From Betaproteobacteria bacterium Ga0077526 (GTDB taxonomy: Bacteria; Pseudomonadota; Gammaproteobacteria; Burkholderiales; Ga0077523), in NCBI GenBank assembly GCA_001464765.1, contig LNDV01000034.1:1-64000 (forward strand): DNA of 64,000 nucleotides, in the 5' to 3' direction. The position numbers and the translations under genes are program-made. This document shows, one piece after another, positions 25,608-35,033 of the stretch. The notes beneath the pieces were generated by a model. That model saw only the letters and a list, made by a program, of their open reading frames with translations. It was not told the origin of the DNA and made no database searches. The stretch's first letter is position 1, and each line of letters begins with the position of its first letter.

Positions 25608-27611
25608 CTACGGATCGCCGGTTCCCCGCGCGTTCCCTCTTCCCCGGGTGAGGGAACGCGCTGCGAAGCGCACCGGCGCCAGCGCCCTGACGAGCGCCTC
25701 GGGTAGCGGCAGCGGTTCTCCGGCCACCAGACTGGCGATGAGTTCGCCGCCCAGCGGGGCCGTGACAAGACCGCGGGAACCGTGGCCGGTGTTCACGTAG
25801 AAGCCCGACAGCCAGGGAACCTCTCCCTCCACCTTCAGTTTCGCGTCATGGCGCAGGGCGTTGAACCGCTCGGCAAACGCCAAGGCATCCACCACCGGGC
25901 CGATGACAGGCAGGTAGTCCGGCGTGACACACCGAACGCCAGCGCGACCCTCCAGCGTGCCGGCATCCAGCGATTCCACCTGCAGCGCCTGGGCGAATGC
26001 GGGCGACACCTGCATCAGCGCGTCGAGGTTGGCGCGATTGTCCTCGACTCGGTATGTCGACGCTTGGTCGTGCACATCGAAGGTCGCACCGACGCAATGC
26101 CCCCCTTCCCGTGCCGGCGCGGCGTAGCTCTCGGCGCAGAGCACCGTCCGGAGCGACCGTGACGCGTCCGTCGCCGGCACCTGCGTGATCTGCCCGCGGA
26201 TGCCGCGAAGCGGCAACGTACCGCACTGCGCGAAGCCCCGTGACGACAGGCCACCCGCCACCACGACCACGTCGGCTTCGGCGATCGGTTCGCCGTCGGC
26301 CAGCGCGCACCAGCGGCCGCCTGGTGTGCGTTCGATGCGGTCGACTCGCTGGCCGAGTCGCAGTCGGATCCCGTCGCGCGACACGAGGGCCTCGCACAAG
26401 GCGGGGGGATGGACCCACCCCGCACCCGGGTAGAACAGCCCGCCGGCAGGAACGTCCACTCCTGCAATCCCCGACGCCTCATCCCGGCTCACCGGGTGCG
26501 CGAACGCCGCCGGCCAGCCCAGTGCCGCGATGCGCTCGATGCGATCCGCCTCCGCGACATCGTGCGCCAGCGACAGCACGCCGCAGCGCGACCATGCGAC
26601 GCCATCGGACGGCAGGACTGTCGTGAGCGTGCGCTGCGTGAAGGCGAGGCCCGCGACCACCAGCGCGGTGAGCGGAGTCGGATGGGGCGAAGGCTTGATG
26701 TACAGCATGCCCTGGGCGTTGCCCGAGGTCTCGTCTGCCAGCCGACGACATCGATCGATGAGGGTGACGCGGATGCCGCGTGCCGCGAGGCTCGCCGCGG
26801 TCGATGCGCCCGCGAGGCCGCCACCGATCACGATGACATCGCGCACCGGCGTCACGGCATTCCGCCGCGTCCAGGGCGGGCGATAGCCTCCGGCGCCCGG
26901 CTGCACGCAGGTGCCGCGCAACATCTCCCGTTTCGCGCCGAACCCGGGCGCGCGTTCCACGCGGTAGCCCACGGCATCGAGACCACGACGCACGGCGCCA
27001 GCGGCGGTGTAGGTCGCGCACGTGGTGCCGTCATGCGACAGCCGCGAAATCTGTGTGAGCACCTCTGCGGACCAGAGCCCGGGATTCTTTGACGGCGCGA
27101 AGCCATCGAGAAACCAGGCGTCGATACTTGCGTCCAGCGACGGCAGCGTGCTGGCCGCGTCGCCCACGAGCAGCGTCAGGGTGACGCGTCCCGCTGCGAA
27201 CACGAACCGATGGAATCCGGGCGGTAGTGCGTCGTAGCTCGCGAGCAGCGCCTCCGCGTGAATGCGCAGTTCCGGCCACAACGACAAGGCGCGCGCGAGG
27301 TCGTGGGCGCCGAGCGGATGCAGTTCGGTGCTGACGAAATGCAGGCGGGCGTCCGCCGGTGCCGCGGACTCGAAGAGACACCATGCCGCGAGGAAGTTGA
27401 GACCGGTACCGAAGCCCGTCTCGCCGATCGTGAAGGTGCCGCGCGCGGCGATCCTCGCGAAGCGCCGCGCAAGATCGTTGCCGTCGAGGAACACGTGACG
27501 GGTTTCCTCGAGACCGCGCGCGCGGGAAAAATAGATGTCGCCGAAGTGACGGGAACGCGGCTCGCCGTCCACCCAGTCCACGACGGTGCCGGCGTCGATT
27601 CCGGCTATCAT
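25608..27611 (-). CDS. mnmC: MnmC: tRNA 5-methylaminomethyl-2-thiouridine biosynthesis bifunctional protein
   Basis: 667 residues, standard for fused MnmC. The N-terminal methyltransferase domain (about 1-235) has FGDIYFSRARGLEETRHVFL and the SAM motif GETGFGTGLNFL; the C-terminal FAD oxidoreductase (about 255-640) starts VIGGGLAGASTAASLAARG. It converts cmnm5s2U34 to nm5s2U and then to mnm5s2U in tRNAs for Lys, Glu and Gln. ATG 27611 is preferred over GTG 27620 by comparison with family N-termini; neither has a clear Shine-Dalgarno. It is divergent from a hydratase gene. Confidence 0.95.
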   Translation of the reverse strand: MIAGIDAGTVVDWVDGEPRSRHFGDIYFSRARGLEETRHVFLDGNDLARRFARIAARGTFTIGETGFGTGLNFLAAWCLFESAAPADARLHFVSTELHPLGAHDLARALSLWPELRIHAEALLASYDALPPGFHRFVFAAGRVTLTLLVGDAASTLPSLDASIDAWFLDGFAPSKNPGLWSAEVLTQISRLSHDGTTCATYTAAGAVRRGLDAVGYRVERAPGFGAKREMLRGTCVQPGAGGYRPPWTRRNAVTPVRDVIVIGGGLAGASTAASLAARGIRVTLIDRCRRLADETSGNAQGMLYIKPSPHPTPLTALVVAGLAFTQRTLTTVLPSDGVAWSRCGVLSLAHDVAEADRIERIAALGWPAAFAHPVSRDEASGIAGVDVPAGGLFYPGAGWVHPPALCEALVSRDGIRLRLGQRVDRIERTPGGRWCALADGEPIAEADVVVVAGGLSSRGFAQCGTLPLRGIRGQITQVPATDASRSLRTVLCAESYAAPAREGGHCVGATFDVHDQASTYRVEDNRANLDALMQVSPAFAQALQVESLDAGTLEGRAGVRCVTPDYLPVIGPVVDALAFAERFNALRHDAKLKVEGEVPWLSGFYVNTGHGSRGLVTAPLGGELIASLVAGEPLPLPEALVRALAPVRFAARSLTRGRGNARGTGDP
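25628..25661. terminator. 12-bp stem hairpin at convergent gene ends
   Basis: GCGCGTTCCCTC (25628-25639), a 10-nt loop, and GAGGGAACGCGC (25650-25661) form a perfect 12-bp stem. It lies just after the binding-protein stop and inside the last codons of the convergent mnmC, whose stop is 25608. It is probably a plus-strand terminator, lacking a T run. Confidence 0.55.
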
Positions 27612-27651
27612 CGGCCGCACAGCATCACGACAACATCACGGGAGGACAACC

Positions 27652-28434
27652 ATGACCGTTCGCGCGCAGGAAGCGGCGGACGCCCTGTTCGAGGACCACC
27701 TCGCCAAGCGCAATCTGGTGCCCTTTGCGGCGCAGTGGGGCGCGACGGATCTCGAAGGGGCTTACGCGATTCAGGCAGCGCTCGTGGAACGGTACATCCC
27801 GATCCACGGACCGAGAGTCGGCTACAAGATCGGGCTCACGTCGCTCCGGATGCAGAAGATGTGCAGCATCGATCATCCGGTGCCGGGTGTCGTGCTCGCG
27901 AGCCGCCGGCAGCAGAGCGGCATCGTGCGGCGCCTCGGCGACATCGTGCATCTCGGCCTCGAGTTCGAGATCTGCGTGCGCATGGGCCACGATCTCCCGC
28001 CGCGGGCCCGGCCCTACACCATGGACGAGGTCAGCGCCGCGGTGAACGCGGTGGCACCCGCATTCGAGGTGATCGACGATCGCAACTCGCCCTACCCCCT
28101 GGACCCGCTCTCGCTGGTCGCCGACAACGCGTGGAATGAAGGGATCGTGCTGGGAGAGTTTCGCTCGCGCTGGCCGGATCTCGCCGCCGTGCGCGGCACG
28201 GTGGAACGCAATGGCGAAGTGATCGACGAGGGTCTGGGCAGCGCGGTGCTGGGTCACCCGTTCGAGCCGGTATTGTGGCTCGCGAACTACCTGAGCGAGC
28301 GCGGCCACACGCTGCGCGCCGGGGAGATCGTCTCCACCGGCAGCCTGGTCACGACGAGATTTCCGGAGCCAGGGGATCACTTCCGCTTCCGTGTGGAAGG
28401 CATCGGCGATACGGAGCTTTCGCTCATCGCCTGA
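27652..28434 (+). CDS. 2-keto-4-pentenoate hydratase-family protein
   Basis: 260 residues of the fumarylacetoacetate-hydrolase fold. Family features are RVGYKIGLTSLRMQ, LGLEFEICVRM (acidic metal ligands), AFEVIDDRN and the C-terminal GEIVSTGSLVTTRF. Members add water to 2-hydroxypenta-2,4-dienoates in meta-cleavage pathways or decarboxylate oxalocrotonate. GGAGG lies 6 nt before the ATG. The HpaI-type aldolase and outer-membrane protein on the opposite strand could act in the same pathway, but no ring-cleavage dioxygenase lies in the window. Confidence 0.85.
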   Translation: MTVRAQEAADALFEDHLAKRNLVPFAAQWGATDLEGAYAIQAALVERYIPIHGPRVGYKIGLTSLRMQKMCSIDHPVPGVVLASRRQQSGIVRRLGDIVHLGLEFEICVRMGHDLPPRARPYTMDEVSAAVNAVAPAFEVIDDRNSPYPLDPLSLVADNAWNEGIVLGEFRSRWPDLAAVRGTVERNGEVIDEGLGSAVLGHPFEPVLWLANYLSERGHTLRAGEIVSTGSLVTTRFPEPGDHFRFRVEGIGDTELSLIA

Positions 28435-28476
28435 ACCCCGGGCGGTCACGCCATCGCGCGGCCGCGCCGAGGATGC

Positions 28477-29280
28477 TTACGGGAAGGCGAGCGTCACCCC
28501 GAATCGGAAGGCCCAGCCATGGGGCCCCGTCTCGGGGGAATCGAGGTAGTAGCGCACGGCACCGCCCACGCTGATGGGCCGATCCCCCGCGCGGATGACG
28601 CGGTTGGCGCTGAACGATACCGGCAGCGTGCCGCGCTTGCGTTCCCAGTCCAGGGTCGCTTCGGACGCGAGCCCGAAGGTCCAGGCATCCCGCGTGGTGT
28701 AGGAGATGAACGGCTGCGCGGAGGTGAGCGAGATGTGTGCGCGGCCGACTTCGCCGGAGATGGACCAGATGTGGCTGCCCTGAATGCCGTAGGCCCACGC
28801 TTCGGACTGCACCACCAGCGCGCCGGCGGGGCCGACGGCCCAGCGACGACCGCTCAGGCGGCTGTCGGTGCCCACGGGCAGCAGCAGGGCAGGACCCGCC
28901 CCCCACCGGAGACCGCCAGGAAACTCCGCCTTGGGCGCCAGGTACAGCGTCTGCAGCACATCACCGAAGCCGAACTGACTGCCGGCACCTGGCGCGACGT
29001 CCGATTGCGCGACGATCGCGGCGTCGGTGCGGGAGATGAGATCGAAGTCGCGATTGAGATCGATCGGCACCGTCGGCGAAAGACCGAACGTGAAGCGCTC
29101 GCCTTCGCGCCGCGTGCCGATGTTGCGATCCCAGTCCAGCGTGAGCGGAATGCGCGCGATCGGCGAGAGCGGATTGGCGAGCTGGCGGGCGATGGACTCG
29201 CCGGACTGTGCCGAAGCCCCGGTCGGGAGTGCGGCGGCCGCAGCAAGAACAAGGGCGGATGCAGGGGGGACGAACCTCAT
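28477..29280 (-). CDS. Outer-membrane transporter of the phenol meta-pathway type
   Basis: 267 residues with a signal peptide ending GASAQS near residue 26. The mature protein is rich in amphipathic beta-strands, with LANPLSPIARIPLTLDWDRN at the start and a terminal aromatic-containing strand AFRFGVTLAFP. It resembles the 'MetA-pathway of phenol degradation' putative porin family. The ATG overlaps the stop of the upstream aldolase gene (ATGA), so the two are coupled. It may pass an aromatic or hydroxy-acid substrate across the outer membrane. Confidence 0.7.
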   Translation of the reverse strand: MRFVPPASALVLAAAAALPTGASAQSGESIARQLANPLSPIARIPLTLDWDRNIGTRREGERFTFGLSPTVPIDLNRDFDLISRTDAAIVAQSDVAPGAGSQFGFGDVLQTLYLAPKAEFPGGLRWGAGPALLLPVGTDSRLSGRRWAVGPAGALVVQSEAWAYGIQGSHIWSISGEVGRAHISLTSAQPFISYTTRDAWTFGLASEATLDWERKRGTLPVSFSANRVIRAGDRPISVGGAVRYYLDSPETGPHGWAFRFGVTLAFP

Positions 29281-30029
29281 GCCTTGGCTTCCTTCAGATA
29301 GGCGGCGGCAGCGCGCGCCAGCATGATGTAGTCGGTGCAAAGACCGATGACGCGATACCCCAGACGCTGGTAGTTGTGCGCATGGGCTGGCGTGTGTGCA
29401 TAGGCGCAGAGGGCGATGTTGCGTTTCTGGCAGGCGCTCACGACCGCACCGATGGCGCTCTGCACTTCCGGGTCATCGATCTTGCCGGGCTTGCCCATGC
29501 TGCCGGACAGATCGAAGGGCCCGACGAACACGCCATCGATGCCGGGAACGTCGAGAATCGCCTCGATGTTGCGCACGGCGTCGATGTGTTCCACCTGGAT
29601 CACGACGGCGATGTCGTCGTTGGCGCGCTTCATGTAGGAATCGAACTCGAGGTCGAAGCGCTGGGCGCGGGTCACACCGACGCTGCGGAAGCCGACGGGC
29701 GGATACTTGCACCGGCCCACCGCAAGACGCGCGTCTTCCACCGTGTTGACCAGCGGCACGATGATGCCCGTGGCACCGACATCGAGTGCCTTCTTGATGG
29801 AGGCCTCGTCGTTCCACGGCACGCGCACGACGCACGGCAGACGCGTATCGACGGCGGTGAGAATGTCGAGCGCCGCGCGAGGATCCATCGGGGCGTGCTC
29901 GAGATCGACGAAGAGCCAGTCGTAGCCCGCCGTCGCGAAGATTTCGGCCACCTCGGGCAGGGGCATCTGCAGCAGAGCGCCGATCAGCGTGTCGCCGGAG
30001 CGCAGCCGCTGACGGAAGGAAATCGTCAC
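29277..30029 (-). CDS. HpcH/HpaI-family aldolase
   Basis: 250 residues with the family landmarks LFVDLEHAPMD, VRVPWND, GATGIIVPLVNTVEDA, QVEHIDAV and VFVGPFDLSGSMG. These class II metal-dependent aldolases cleave 4-hydroxy-2-oxo acids to pyruvate and an aldehyde; Glu and Asp in the listed motifs bind the divalent metal. It overlaps the neighbouring genes at both ends by ATGA, making a tight three-gene minus-strand unit: 136-residue protein, aldolase, outer-membrane protein. Confidence 0.9.
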   Translation of the reverse strand: MTISFRQRLRSGDTLIGALLQMPLPEVAEIFATAGYDWLFVDLEHAPMDPRAALDILTAVDTRLPCVVRVPWNDEASIKKALDVGATGIIVPLVNTVEDARLAVGRCKYPPVGFRSVGVTRAQRFDLEFDSYMKRANDDIAVVIQVEHIDAVRNIEAILDVPGIDGVFVGPFDLSGSMGKPGKIDDPEVQSAIGAVVSACQKRNIALCAYAHTPAHAHNYQRLGYRVIGLCTDYIMLARAAAAYLKEAKA

Positions 30030-30436
30030 CAGTAAGTCCTCAGGGTGGGGTGGTCCTGGTCATTCATGCCGGCGCCGAGTTCGAGGCCCAGCAGCCATTC
30101 CTTGGCGTCTTCCTCGGAGCCGAAGATGCGGAACGGAAAGGGCGGCGGGTGGTACAGCTCGAACACGCGGAGCGCAGCGATCCCGAGACTCGACTGAACC
30201 ACGCCGGCTTCCGCAAGGGTATGCCGGGTGACTTCCGGCGAGGCGAGGAAAGTGGCGGCCTCGACATCCACACGCCAGATGCCCGGCAGTCGGGCCATGA
30301 CCAGCTGCTTGCCGGGCACCAGCGATCGGCGGAACTCCAGTTCGGCCTTCACGGCCGCCAGGGTGAGCACACCCACGGCACTGTAGTCCACGTGCACGAT
30401 TCCATCAGTGCCAAGCCATACTCGCGGAGCGGTCAT
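30026..30436 (-). CDS. Hypothetical protein, STAS/SpoIIAA-like
   Basis: 136 residues. The pattern of alternating strands and helices (WLGTDGIVHVDYS, then helix, GKQLVMARLPGIWRVD, FELYHPPPFPFRIFGSEEDAKEWL) resembles the compact SpoIIAA-like/STAS fold seen in small bacterial proteins of unknown role. It overlaps the aldolase start by four bases, so it is first in that unit. No catalytic motif is evident. Assignment to STAS-like is by fold impression only. Confidence 0.6.
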   Translation of the reverse strand: MTAPRVWLGTDGIVHVDYSAVGVLTLAAVKAELEFRRSLVPGKQLVMARLPGIWRVDVEAATFLASPEVTRHTLAEAGVVQSSLGIAALRVFELYHPPPFPFRIFGSEEDAKEWLLGLELGAGMNDQDHPTLRTYW

Positions 30437-30573
30437 CGGGAAATCCCCAGGTGCCCCGTCCGCGCAACCCTATGGCAAGGGTGCGACTCGGGCCAAGGCG
30501 AACAAGCAATAAGGCCGAAGAATACGATACTTGGCACCGGTCTGACGAGTTCCGGGGCCCTGGCAGATGATGC

Positions 30574-31380
30574 TCAGGGCCGCCTGGCGTGGAACACGTA
30601 GCGGTTCAGGCTGAAGAAGTACTGCCCCGCGGTATCCAACGATTCGAGATCGCGCCGCCACGCCGAGGCCGTGTCGGCATCGACCTGGCCGGTGCGTACC
30701 GCATGGCGGGACAGCGTGTCTTCCATCGCGCGGGCGAACGTGTCCGCATTCCGCGTGTGGGTGACCAGGGCATGGACCTCGACCCGCGGGGCCGCGAAGC
30801 CGGTTTCGGCCAGCATCGTCACCAGCGTGCGGGGCAGCTGCGGATGGGTGCAGTGGTTGTCCCAGGCGTCGATCATCTGCCGCATGCGGGCCCGGTCCGA
30901 CGAGTGCCACACGCAGGATTCCCAGTCGGTATCCATCAGCAGTAGTCGCCCGCCGGGACGCAGCAGCCGGAGGAACTCCCGCAATGCCGCCGGAACGTCA
31001 GGCACGTACTCGAGGACCTGCGTGCACACCAGGGCGTCGAACATCGCATCGCCACCGGGCAAACGCACGGCGTCGGCCACCTCGACGGTGACATTGCCGC
31101 CCGCGGCACACCGGCGGTTCGCGATGGCGACCATGGCGGCGGACGCGTCGACACCGAGGACCCGTCCCTGCGGCCCCACGGCTTCGGCGATGTCCAGCGC
31201 AAGCAGGCCCGGGCCGCAGCCGATATCGGCGATGGACTCGCCCAGCCGCGGCGCGAGGGCGCGCATCACCGCGTCTCGCTGGGCGATGAGATCGCCCGTC
31301 AGATAGACGGCTTCGAGGGCGCGGGCCGCCTTGTCGTCGGCGAAAAGCTCCGCGCCGGGCTCAGTCGAAGGTCTGGTCAT
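30574..31380 (-). CDS. Class I SAM-dependent methyltransferase
   Basis: 268 residues. Motif I is IADIGCGPGLLALDIAE, followed by the acidic GVDASAAM and the post-motif LRPGGRLLLMDTDWES; a helical C-terminal domain (about 190-268) probably sets the substrate. The layout resembles UbiE/arsenite-type small-molecule methyltransferases, but the Cys pairs expected of ArsM are not present. It begins inside the last codons of the amidase gene (20-bp overlap), forming a DUF599-amidase-methyltransferase operon. The substrate is unknown. Confidence 0.82.
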   Translation of the reverse strand: MTRPSTEPGAELFADDKAARALEAVYLTGDLIAQRDAVMRALAPRLGESIADIGCGPGLLALDIAEAVGPQGRVLGVDASAAMVAIANRRCAAGGNVTVEVADAVRLPGGDAMFDALVCTQVLEYVPDVPAALREFLRLLRPGGRLLLMDTDWESCVWHSSDRARMRQMIDAWDNHCTHPQLPRTLVTMLAETGFAAPRVEVHALVTHTRNADTFARAMEDTLSRHAVRTGQVDADTASAWRRDLESLDTAGQYFFSLNRYVFHARRP

Positions 31381-32944
31381 GGGCGCGAAGGGCGTCCGCG
31401 GGTACCAGCTTCTCGAGCCAGCGGCCCACCGAAAGGACATGGGCATCCTGCCCGGGGCGGCCCACGACCTGGATGCTCACCGGGAGGCCCTGTTCGTCGA
31501 AACCGCACGGCAGCGACAGCGCAGGCAGCCCCGTCATGTTGAACGGTGAGGTGAACCGCGTGAGCATGCCCGCCGCCGGCAGCGCGTGGCCGCCAACGCT
31601 GACGATCGACTGACCGACGCCGGGCGGCGCGCAGGGCAGAGTCGGGACAAGGATCGCGTCGGCATCGCCCATCGCGTCGATCAGGGCGTCGCGCACGAGG
31701 CGGCGGATACGCTGCGCCTTCACGTAGTCCGAGGCGAGAAAGCACTGACCGAGTTCGAAGCGCAGCCGGATGTCGGAGCCCAGCCCGCTGCCGTCGCCGG
31801 CGAGCAGATCGGCATTGGCCACGGAGGCTTCCGTCCCGATGGTGACGAACTGGGCCGCCTGACCGATGCGCATGGATTCGACCGCGGCTTCCCGGATGCG
31901 GGCTCCGGCGTCGTGTGCGAGCCCTTCCAGCAGGCGCACGGCCCGGGCGACGCCGGCCTCCACGTGTTCAGCGAAGACGCCTCGCAGCGCCACGAGCCGC
32001 GGCGGTCTTTCCGGCATGGCCCCGGCGGAACTGTCGGGAAGCCCCGCCAGCACTTCGAACGCGACCGAGGCATCGTCCACACACGCGGCGATCGGCCCGA
32101 GATGATCGAGCGACCACGCGAGCGGCAGGACGCCGGTCGTGTCGACGACGCCGTAGGTGGGCTTGAACCCCACCACCCCGCAGCATGCCGCCGGGATGCG
32201 GATCGACCCGCCGGTGTCGGTGCCCATGGCGATCGGAACGATGCCAGCCGCGACGGCCGCACCGGACCCGCCGCTGGAACCGCCGGGGACGCGATCGGCA
32301 TAGCGCGGGTTCACCACGGCGCCGAAGTGCGGGTTCGCGCTGGTCACACCGAACGCGAGTTCGTGGAGGTTGGTCACGCCGAAAACAATGGCACCCGCAC
32401 GACGCAGTCGCGCAACGGCCGGCGCGTCCTCGTCCATGAGCTTCGGGGTTCTCGCGAGCGTGCCGCCGGTCATCCGGTAGCCGCGGACGGCCATCAGATC
32501 CTTGATGGCGATCGGCACGCCGGCGAGCGGCCCGGGATCCTCCCCGCGGGCGACGCGGGCGTCGATCTGCGCAGCCTGCGCGAGGACATCGTCCTCCTGC
32601 AGGGCGATGAAGATCTTCGCGTGCTGCCAGTCCCGGGCGGCCTCCAATGCCGAGCGGGCGATATCGCCCGCGCCCACCTCCGCACGCCGGACCTTCGCGG
32701 CCAGCGCCGAAGCAGAATCCCGCAGGGCGCCGCCAGGACGACGGGCCACGCTGAAGCCAGGCTGGGGAATCGGCGGCGAGCAGAGCGGCAGCGCCTCGGG
32801 CAGCGAGGCCTCCAGGGCCACGAGATCGGAGAGATTCCAGGCGAGACGCTGCTGCCATTCCTCGACACGATCCATGGACCCCACGCCACGCAGTGCGGCC
32901 ACGGCAGCCAGGAACTGCGGGAACCTCGATACGTCGGTGGTCAT
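31361..32944 (-). CDS. Amidase signature-family hydrolase
   Basis: 527 residues. The Ser-cisSer-Lys machinery is visible: GVPIAIKDLM (catalytic Lys), GGSSGGSGAAVAAG (cis-Ser) and GTDTGGSIRIPAACCG (nucleophile). A 90-residue N-terminal helical extension precedes the amidase core, as in several allophanate-hydrolase or carbamoyl-amide-hydrolase relatives. It could therefore hydrolyse an amide, but the physiological substrate is not readable. It overlaps DUF599 upstream by ATGA and the methyltransferase downstream. Confidence 0.9.
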   Translation of the reverse strand: MTTDVSRFPQFLAAVAALRGVGSMDRVEEWQQRLAWNLSDLVALEASLPEALPLCSPPIPQPGFSVARRPGGALRDSASALAAKVRRAEVGAGDIARSALEAARDWQHAKIFIALQEDDVLAQAAQIDARVARGEDPGPLAGVPIAIKDLMAVRGYRMTGGTLARTPKLMDEDAPAVARLRRAGAIVFGVTNLHELAFGVTSANPHFGAVVNPRYADRVPGGSSGGSGAAVAAGIVPIAMGTDTGGSIRIPAACCGVVGFKPTYGVVDTTGVLPLAWSLDHLGPIAACVDDASVAFEVLAGLPDSSAGAMPERPPRLVALRGVFAEHVEAGVARAVRLLEGLAHDAGARIREAAVESMRIGQAAQFVTIGTEASVANADLLAGDGSGLGSDIRLRFELGQCFLASDYVKAQRIRRLVRDALIDAMGDADAILVPTLPCAPPGVGQSIVSVGGHALPAAGMLTRFTSPFNMTGLPALSLPCGFDEQGLPVSIQVVGRPGQDAHVLSVGRWLEKLVPADALRAHDQTFD

Positions 32945-33660
32945 GATCCGGACTCTCTGGAAGGTTGTGGCTCAGGCGCCGAGCCGGCGATCGCCCGCAA
33001 TGCCTCGGAGTGGAACTCGCGGTGGTACAGGATGAGCACGACCCAGCTGGTGGCGGCCATCCATGCCCAGGGGTTCAGGAACCACATCAGTGCCGCCAGG
33101 GCGAAGTAGTAGGCGCGCAGCCCGTTGTTGAAGCTCTCGGCAGCCAGCGTGGCCGTGGCAGTCGCACGCTTCACGAAGAACTGGCGCTCCTCGTCGGGGG
33201 CGGTCATCTCGGGAGCCGCACCGACCATCACCGAACAGAAATGGAACAGGCGCAGCGACCACGTGAACTTGAAGAACGCGAAGATGAAGATGCCCGTGAG
33301 CAGCAGGATCTTCAGATCCCAGAACCGTTCTGGACCGCGCTTGGTGAACGGCAGTTCGAGCATCACGGTTGCCAGCTTGTCGGTGGTGCCGAGCAGCGCG
33401 AGCAGACCACCGAGAATCAGCAGCGTGGTGGAGGCGAAGAAGGTGGAGCCGTTGGAGAGATTGGCGATGATGTTGACGTCGCCGATGCGGACTTCCCGCT
33501 CCACTGCGCCGCGCATCCACGACGCACGCAATGCAGTCATGTGGGACAGGAGGCTCGGCCGGTACTTGCGGTGGGTATCCGCGAAGAGCACATAGCCCAC
33601 CCACCAGACGACGAACCAGACAGTCGCAAACCAGTCGAGCGGTGACAGCGGCAGAGGCAT
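32941..33660 (-). CDS. DUF599 integral membrane protein
   Basis: 239 residues with four hydrophobic segments (about 8-28, 75-95, 115-140, 195-225) and the DUF599 hallmarks SNGSTFFASTTLLILGGLLA and WSLRLFHFCSVM. The function of the family is unknown. Its stop overlaps the amidase ATG, and it probably leads the operon. Confidence 0.85.
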   Translation of the reverse strand: MPLPLSPLDWFATVWFVVWWVGYVLFADTHRKYRPSLLSHMTALRASWMRGAVEREVRIGDVNIIANLSNGSTFFASTTLLILGGLLALLGTTDKLATVMLELPFTKRGPERFWDLKILLLTGIFIFAFFKFTWSLRLFHFCSVMVGAAPEMTAPDEERQFFVKRATATATLAAESFNNGLRAYYFALAALMWFLNPWAWMAATSWVVLILYHREFHSEALRAIAGSAPEPQPSRESGS

Positions 33661-33701
33661 GGTTTCAGGCCGGGTCCGGCCGGGGCGGGACGGTCATGGG
33701 C

Positions 33702-34838
33702 TCAGAGGAACAGCGTCAGCACTCCCGTATAGCCGTATAGCCGGTTGTGGGAGATCTCGCCGTTGCAGAAGAAGCCGACCAGCGGGATGTCGCCCAGACC
33801 CTCGCGGATCATGCGCAGTTCGCGGGACGACTCGCCGAACAGGCTGGCCCCGCGCCCCAGGCACGAGAAGTACAGCGCGCCCTTGGGTCGCGTGAACAGG
33901 CCGCTCTTCATGCTCTCCAGCATGCGCGACATGTCCTCGACGGCCGAGCGTCGGTCGCGCCGGCAGAACATGAGCTTGGAACCGGGATCGACCAGATCGC
34001 CCACGGCAACGAGCCCGCGCTCGGCATCGAGGCCGAGCACGTTGCGGACGGTGTAGTCGCCCGGATCGTCTTCCGTGACCGGAAGCGCGGCGAACAGTTG
34101 CTCCGTGGCGCGTTCGAGATCGCCGACGCCACGGCTGGAGGCATCCTCCCGCAGCACATCGAGCGCGGGACGCCCGTCGATCTCGATGAGAACGTTGCGG
34201 CGGCTCTGGGTCACGGTGTGGACGGCGCCCAGCGGAGAGCAGCCCTGCGTGAGACGGGTGCTGACCACCACGCGGTCGGTGAACACGACGCCCGAGAGCC
34301 CGCCTTCACTGACACCGTCCGCCACCTGCGGATGGACGGAGCGCGAACTCGACAGGCCGCCGACGACGAAACCGCTTTCCAGTCGGCGCGACAGATCGCG
34401 CAGCAGACCCGCCACGCGCCCGTTGCGCGGATCGGCATGGACCACGGCGAAGTTGCCCGCGGAGGCGCCGACGCTCAGGGGATCCTTAGCGAGATCGCTG
34501 GGGCCGCGCAGTTGCGACAGCACCCGGAAGCTCCCCGGTTCGAACGCACCCACCATGATGGCCATGGCGCCTTCGTCCATGTACTCCTGACCGGTGGCAC
34601 ACACGCCCAGGCCGACCGTGCCCACCCAGTGATCCACCCCGGTGCGCATGCGCAGCAGTTCCAGGATCTCCTGGGTGCGCGATGCGTAGACGTCAGTGAG
34701 ATAGAGAAAGCCGAGATTCGCCTTGGGCGAAACGGCGCCCAGCTGTTCCAGACATTCCGCCGCCGCGATCCGCCAGTGGGGCGAGGCGGCATGCGCATAG
34801 GAAAACGTGGAGTCGACGGATCGGGTCTCGGAGAACAT
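33702..34838 (-). CDS. FIST N/C-domain sensory protein
   Basis: 378 residues from ATG 34838, chosen because family members begin shortly before the conserved TFSYAHAASPHW motif; in-frame ATGs at 34913 and 35018 are alternatives. The N-terminal FIST domain (about 10-220) is followed by FIST_C (about 225-365) ending PLVGFFCNGEISH. FIST proteins bind small ligands, probably amino acids, and usually sit in signal transduction; this one is free-standing and cytosolic. It is divergent from the pyrophosphatase gene. Confidence 0.85.
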   Translation of the reverse strand: MFSETRSVDSTFSYAHAASPHWRIAAAECLEQLGAVSPKANLGFLYLTDVYASRTQEILELLRMRTGVDHWVGTVGLGVCATGQEYMDEGAMAIMVGAFEPGSFRVLSQLRGPSDLAKDPLSVGASAGNFAVVHADPRNGRVAGLLRDLSRRLESGFVVGGLSSSRSVHPQVADGVSEGGLSGVVFTDRVVVSTRLTQGCSPLGAVHTVTQSRRNVLIEIDGRPALDVLREDASSRGVGDLERATEQLFAALPVTEDDPGDYTVRNVLGLDAERGLVAVGDLVDPGSKLMFCRRDRRSAVEDMSRMLESMKSGLFTRPKGALYFSCLGRGASLFGESSRELRMIREGLGDIPLVGFFCNGEISHNRLYGYTGVLTLFL

Positions 34839-34999
34839 GGTCAGCAGCCAGGAGAGGGCGGAATGTGCGGCACTGCGCCCCGGAATTTCTCCGGCCGGGA
34901 CCGCCGACGGCATGCGGAACACCCGGATCGCGAAAGCTTGCGCAGTCGCGGTGCCGGGCTCCACGAGCGATGCGATGAAGCCCGGTCGAAGCGCGTCCC

Positions 35000-35005
35000 T
35001 ATAAT
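35000..35005 (+). promoter_or_regulatory. Consensus -10 box of ppa
   Basis: TATAAT at 35000-35005 is a perfect sigma-70 -10 hexamer in otherwise GC-rich DNA. It would start transcription near 35012, 22 nt before the ppa ATG. The -35 region (about 34976-34981, TGAAGC) is weak. Confidence 0.65.
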
Positions 35006-35033
35006 ACCGGCTTTCCATTGAACGGAAGGCATC

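Noticed and set aside
30574..31380. Arsenite methyltransferase (ArsM) for the ArsS-like pathway
   Set aside because: The protein is a generic class I methyltransferase without the conserved arsenic-binding Cys pairs and is cotranscribed with an amidase.
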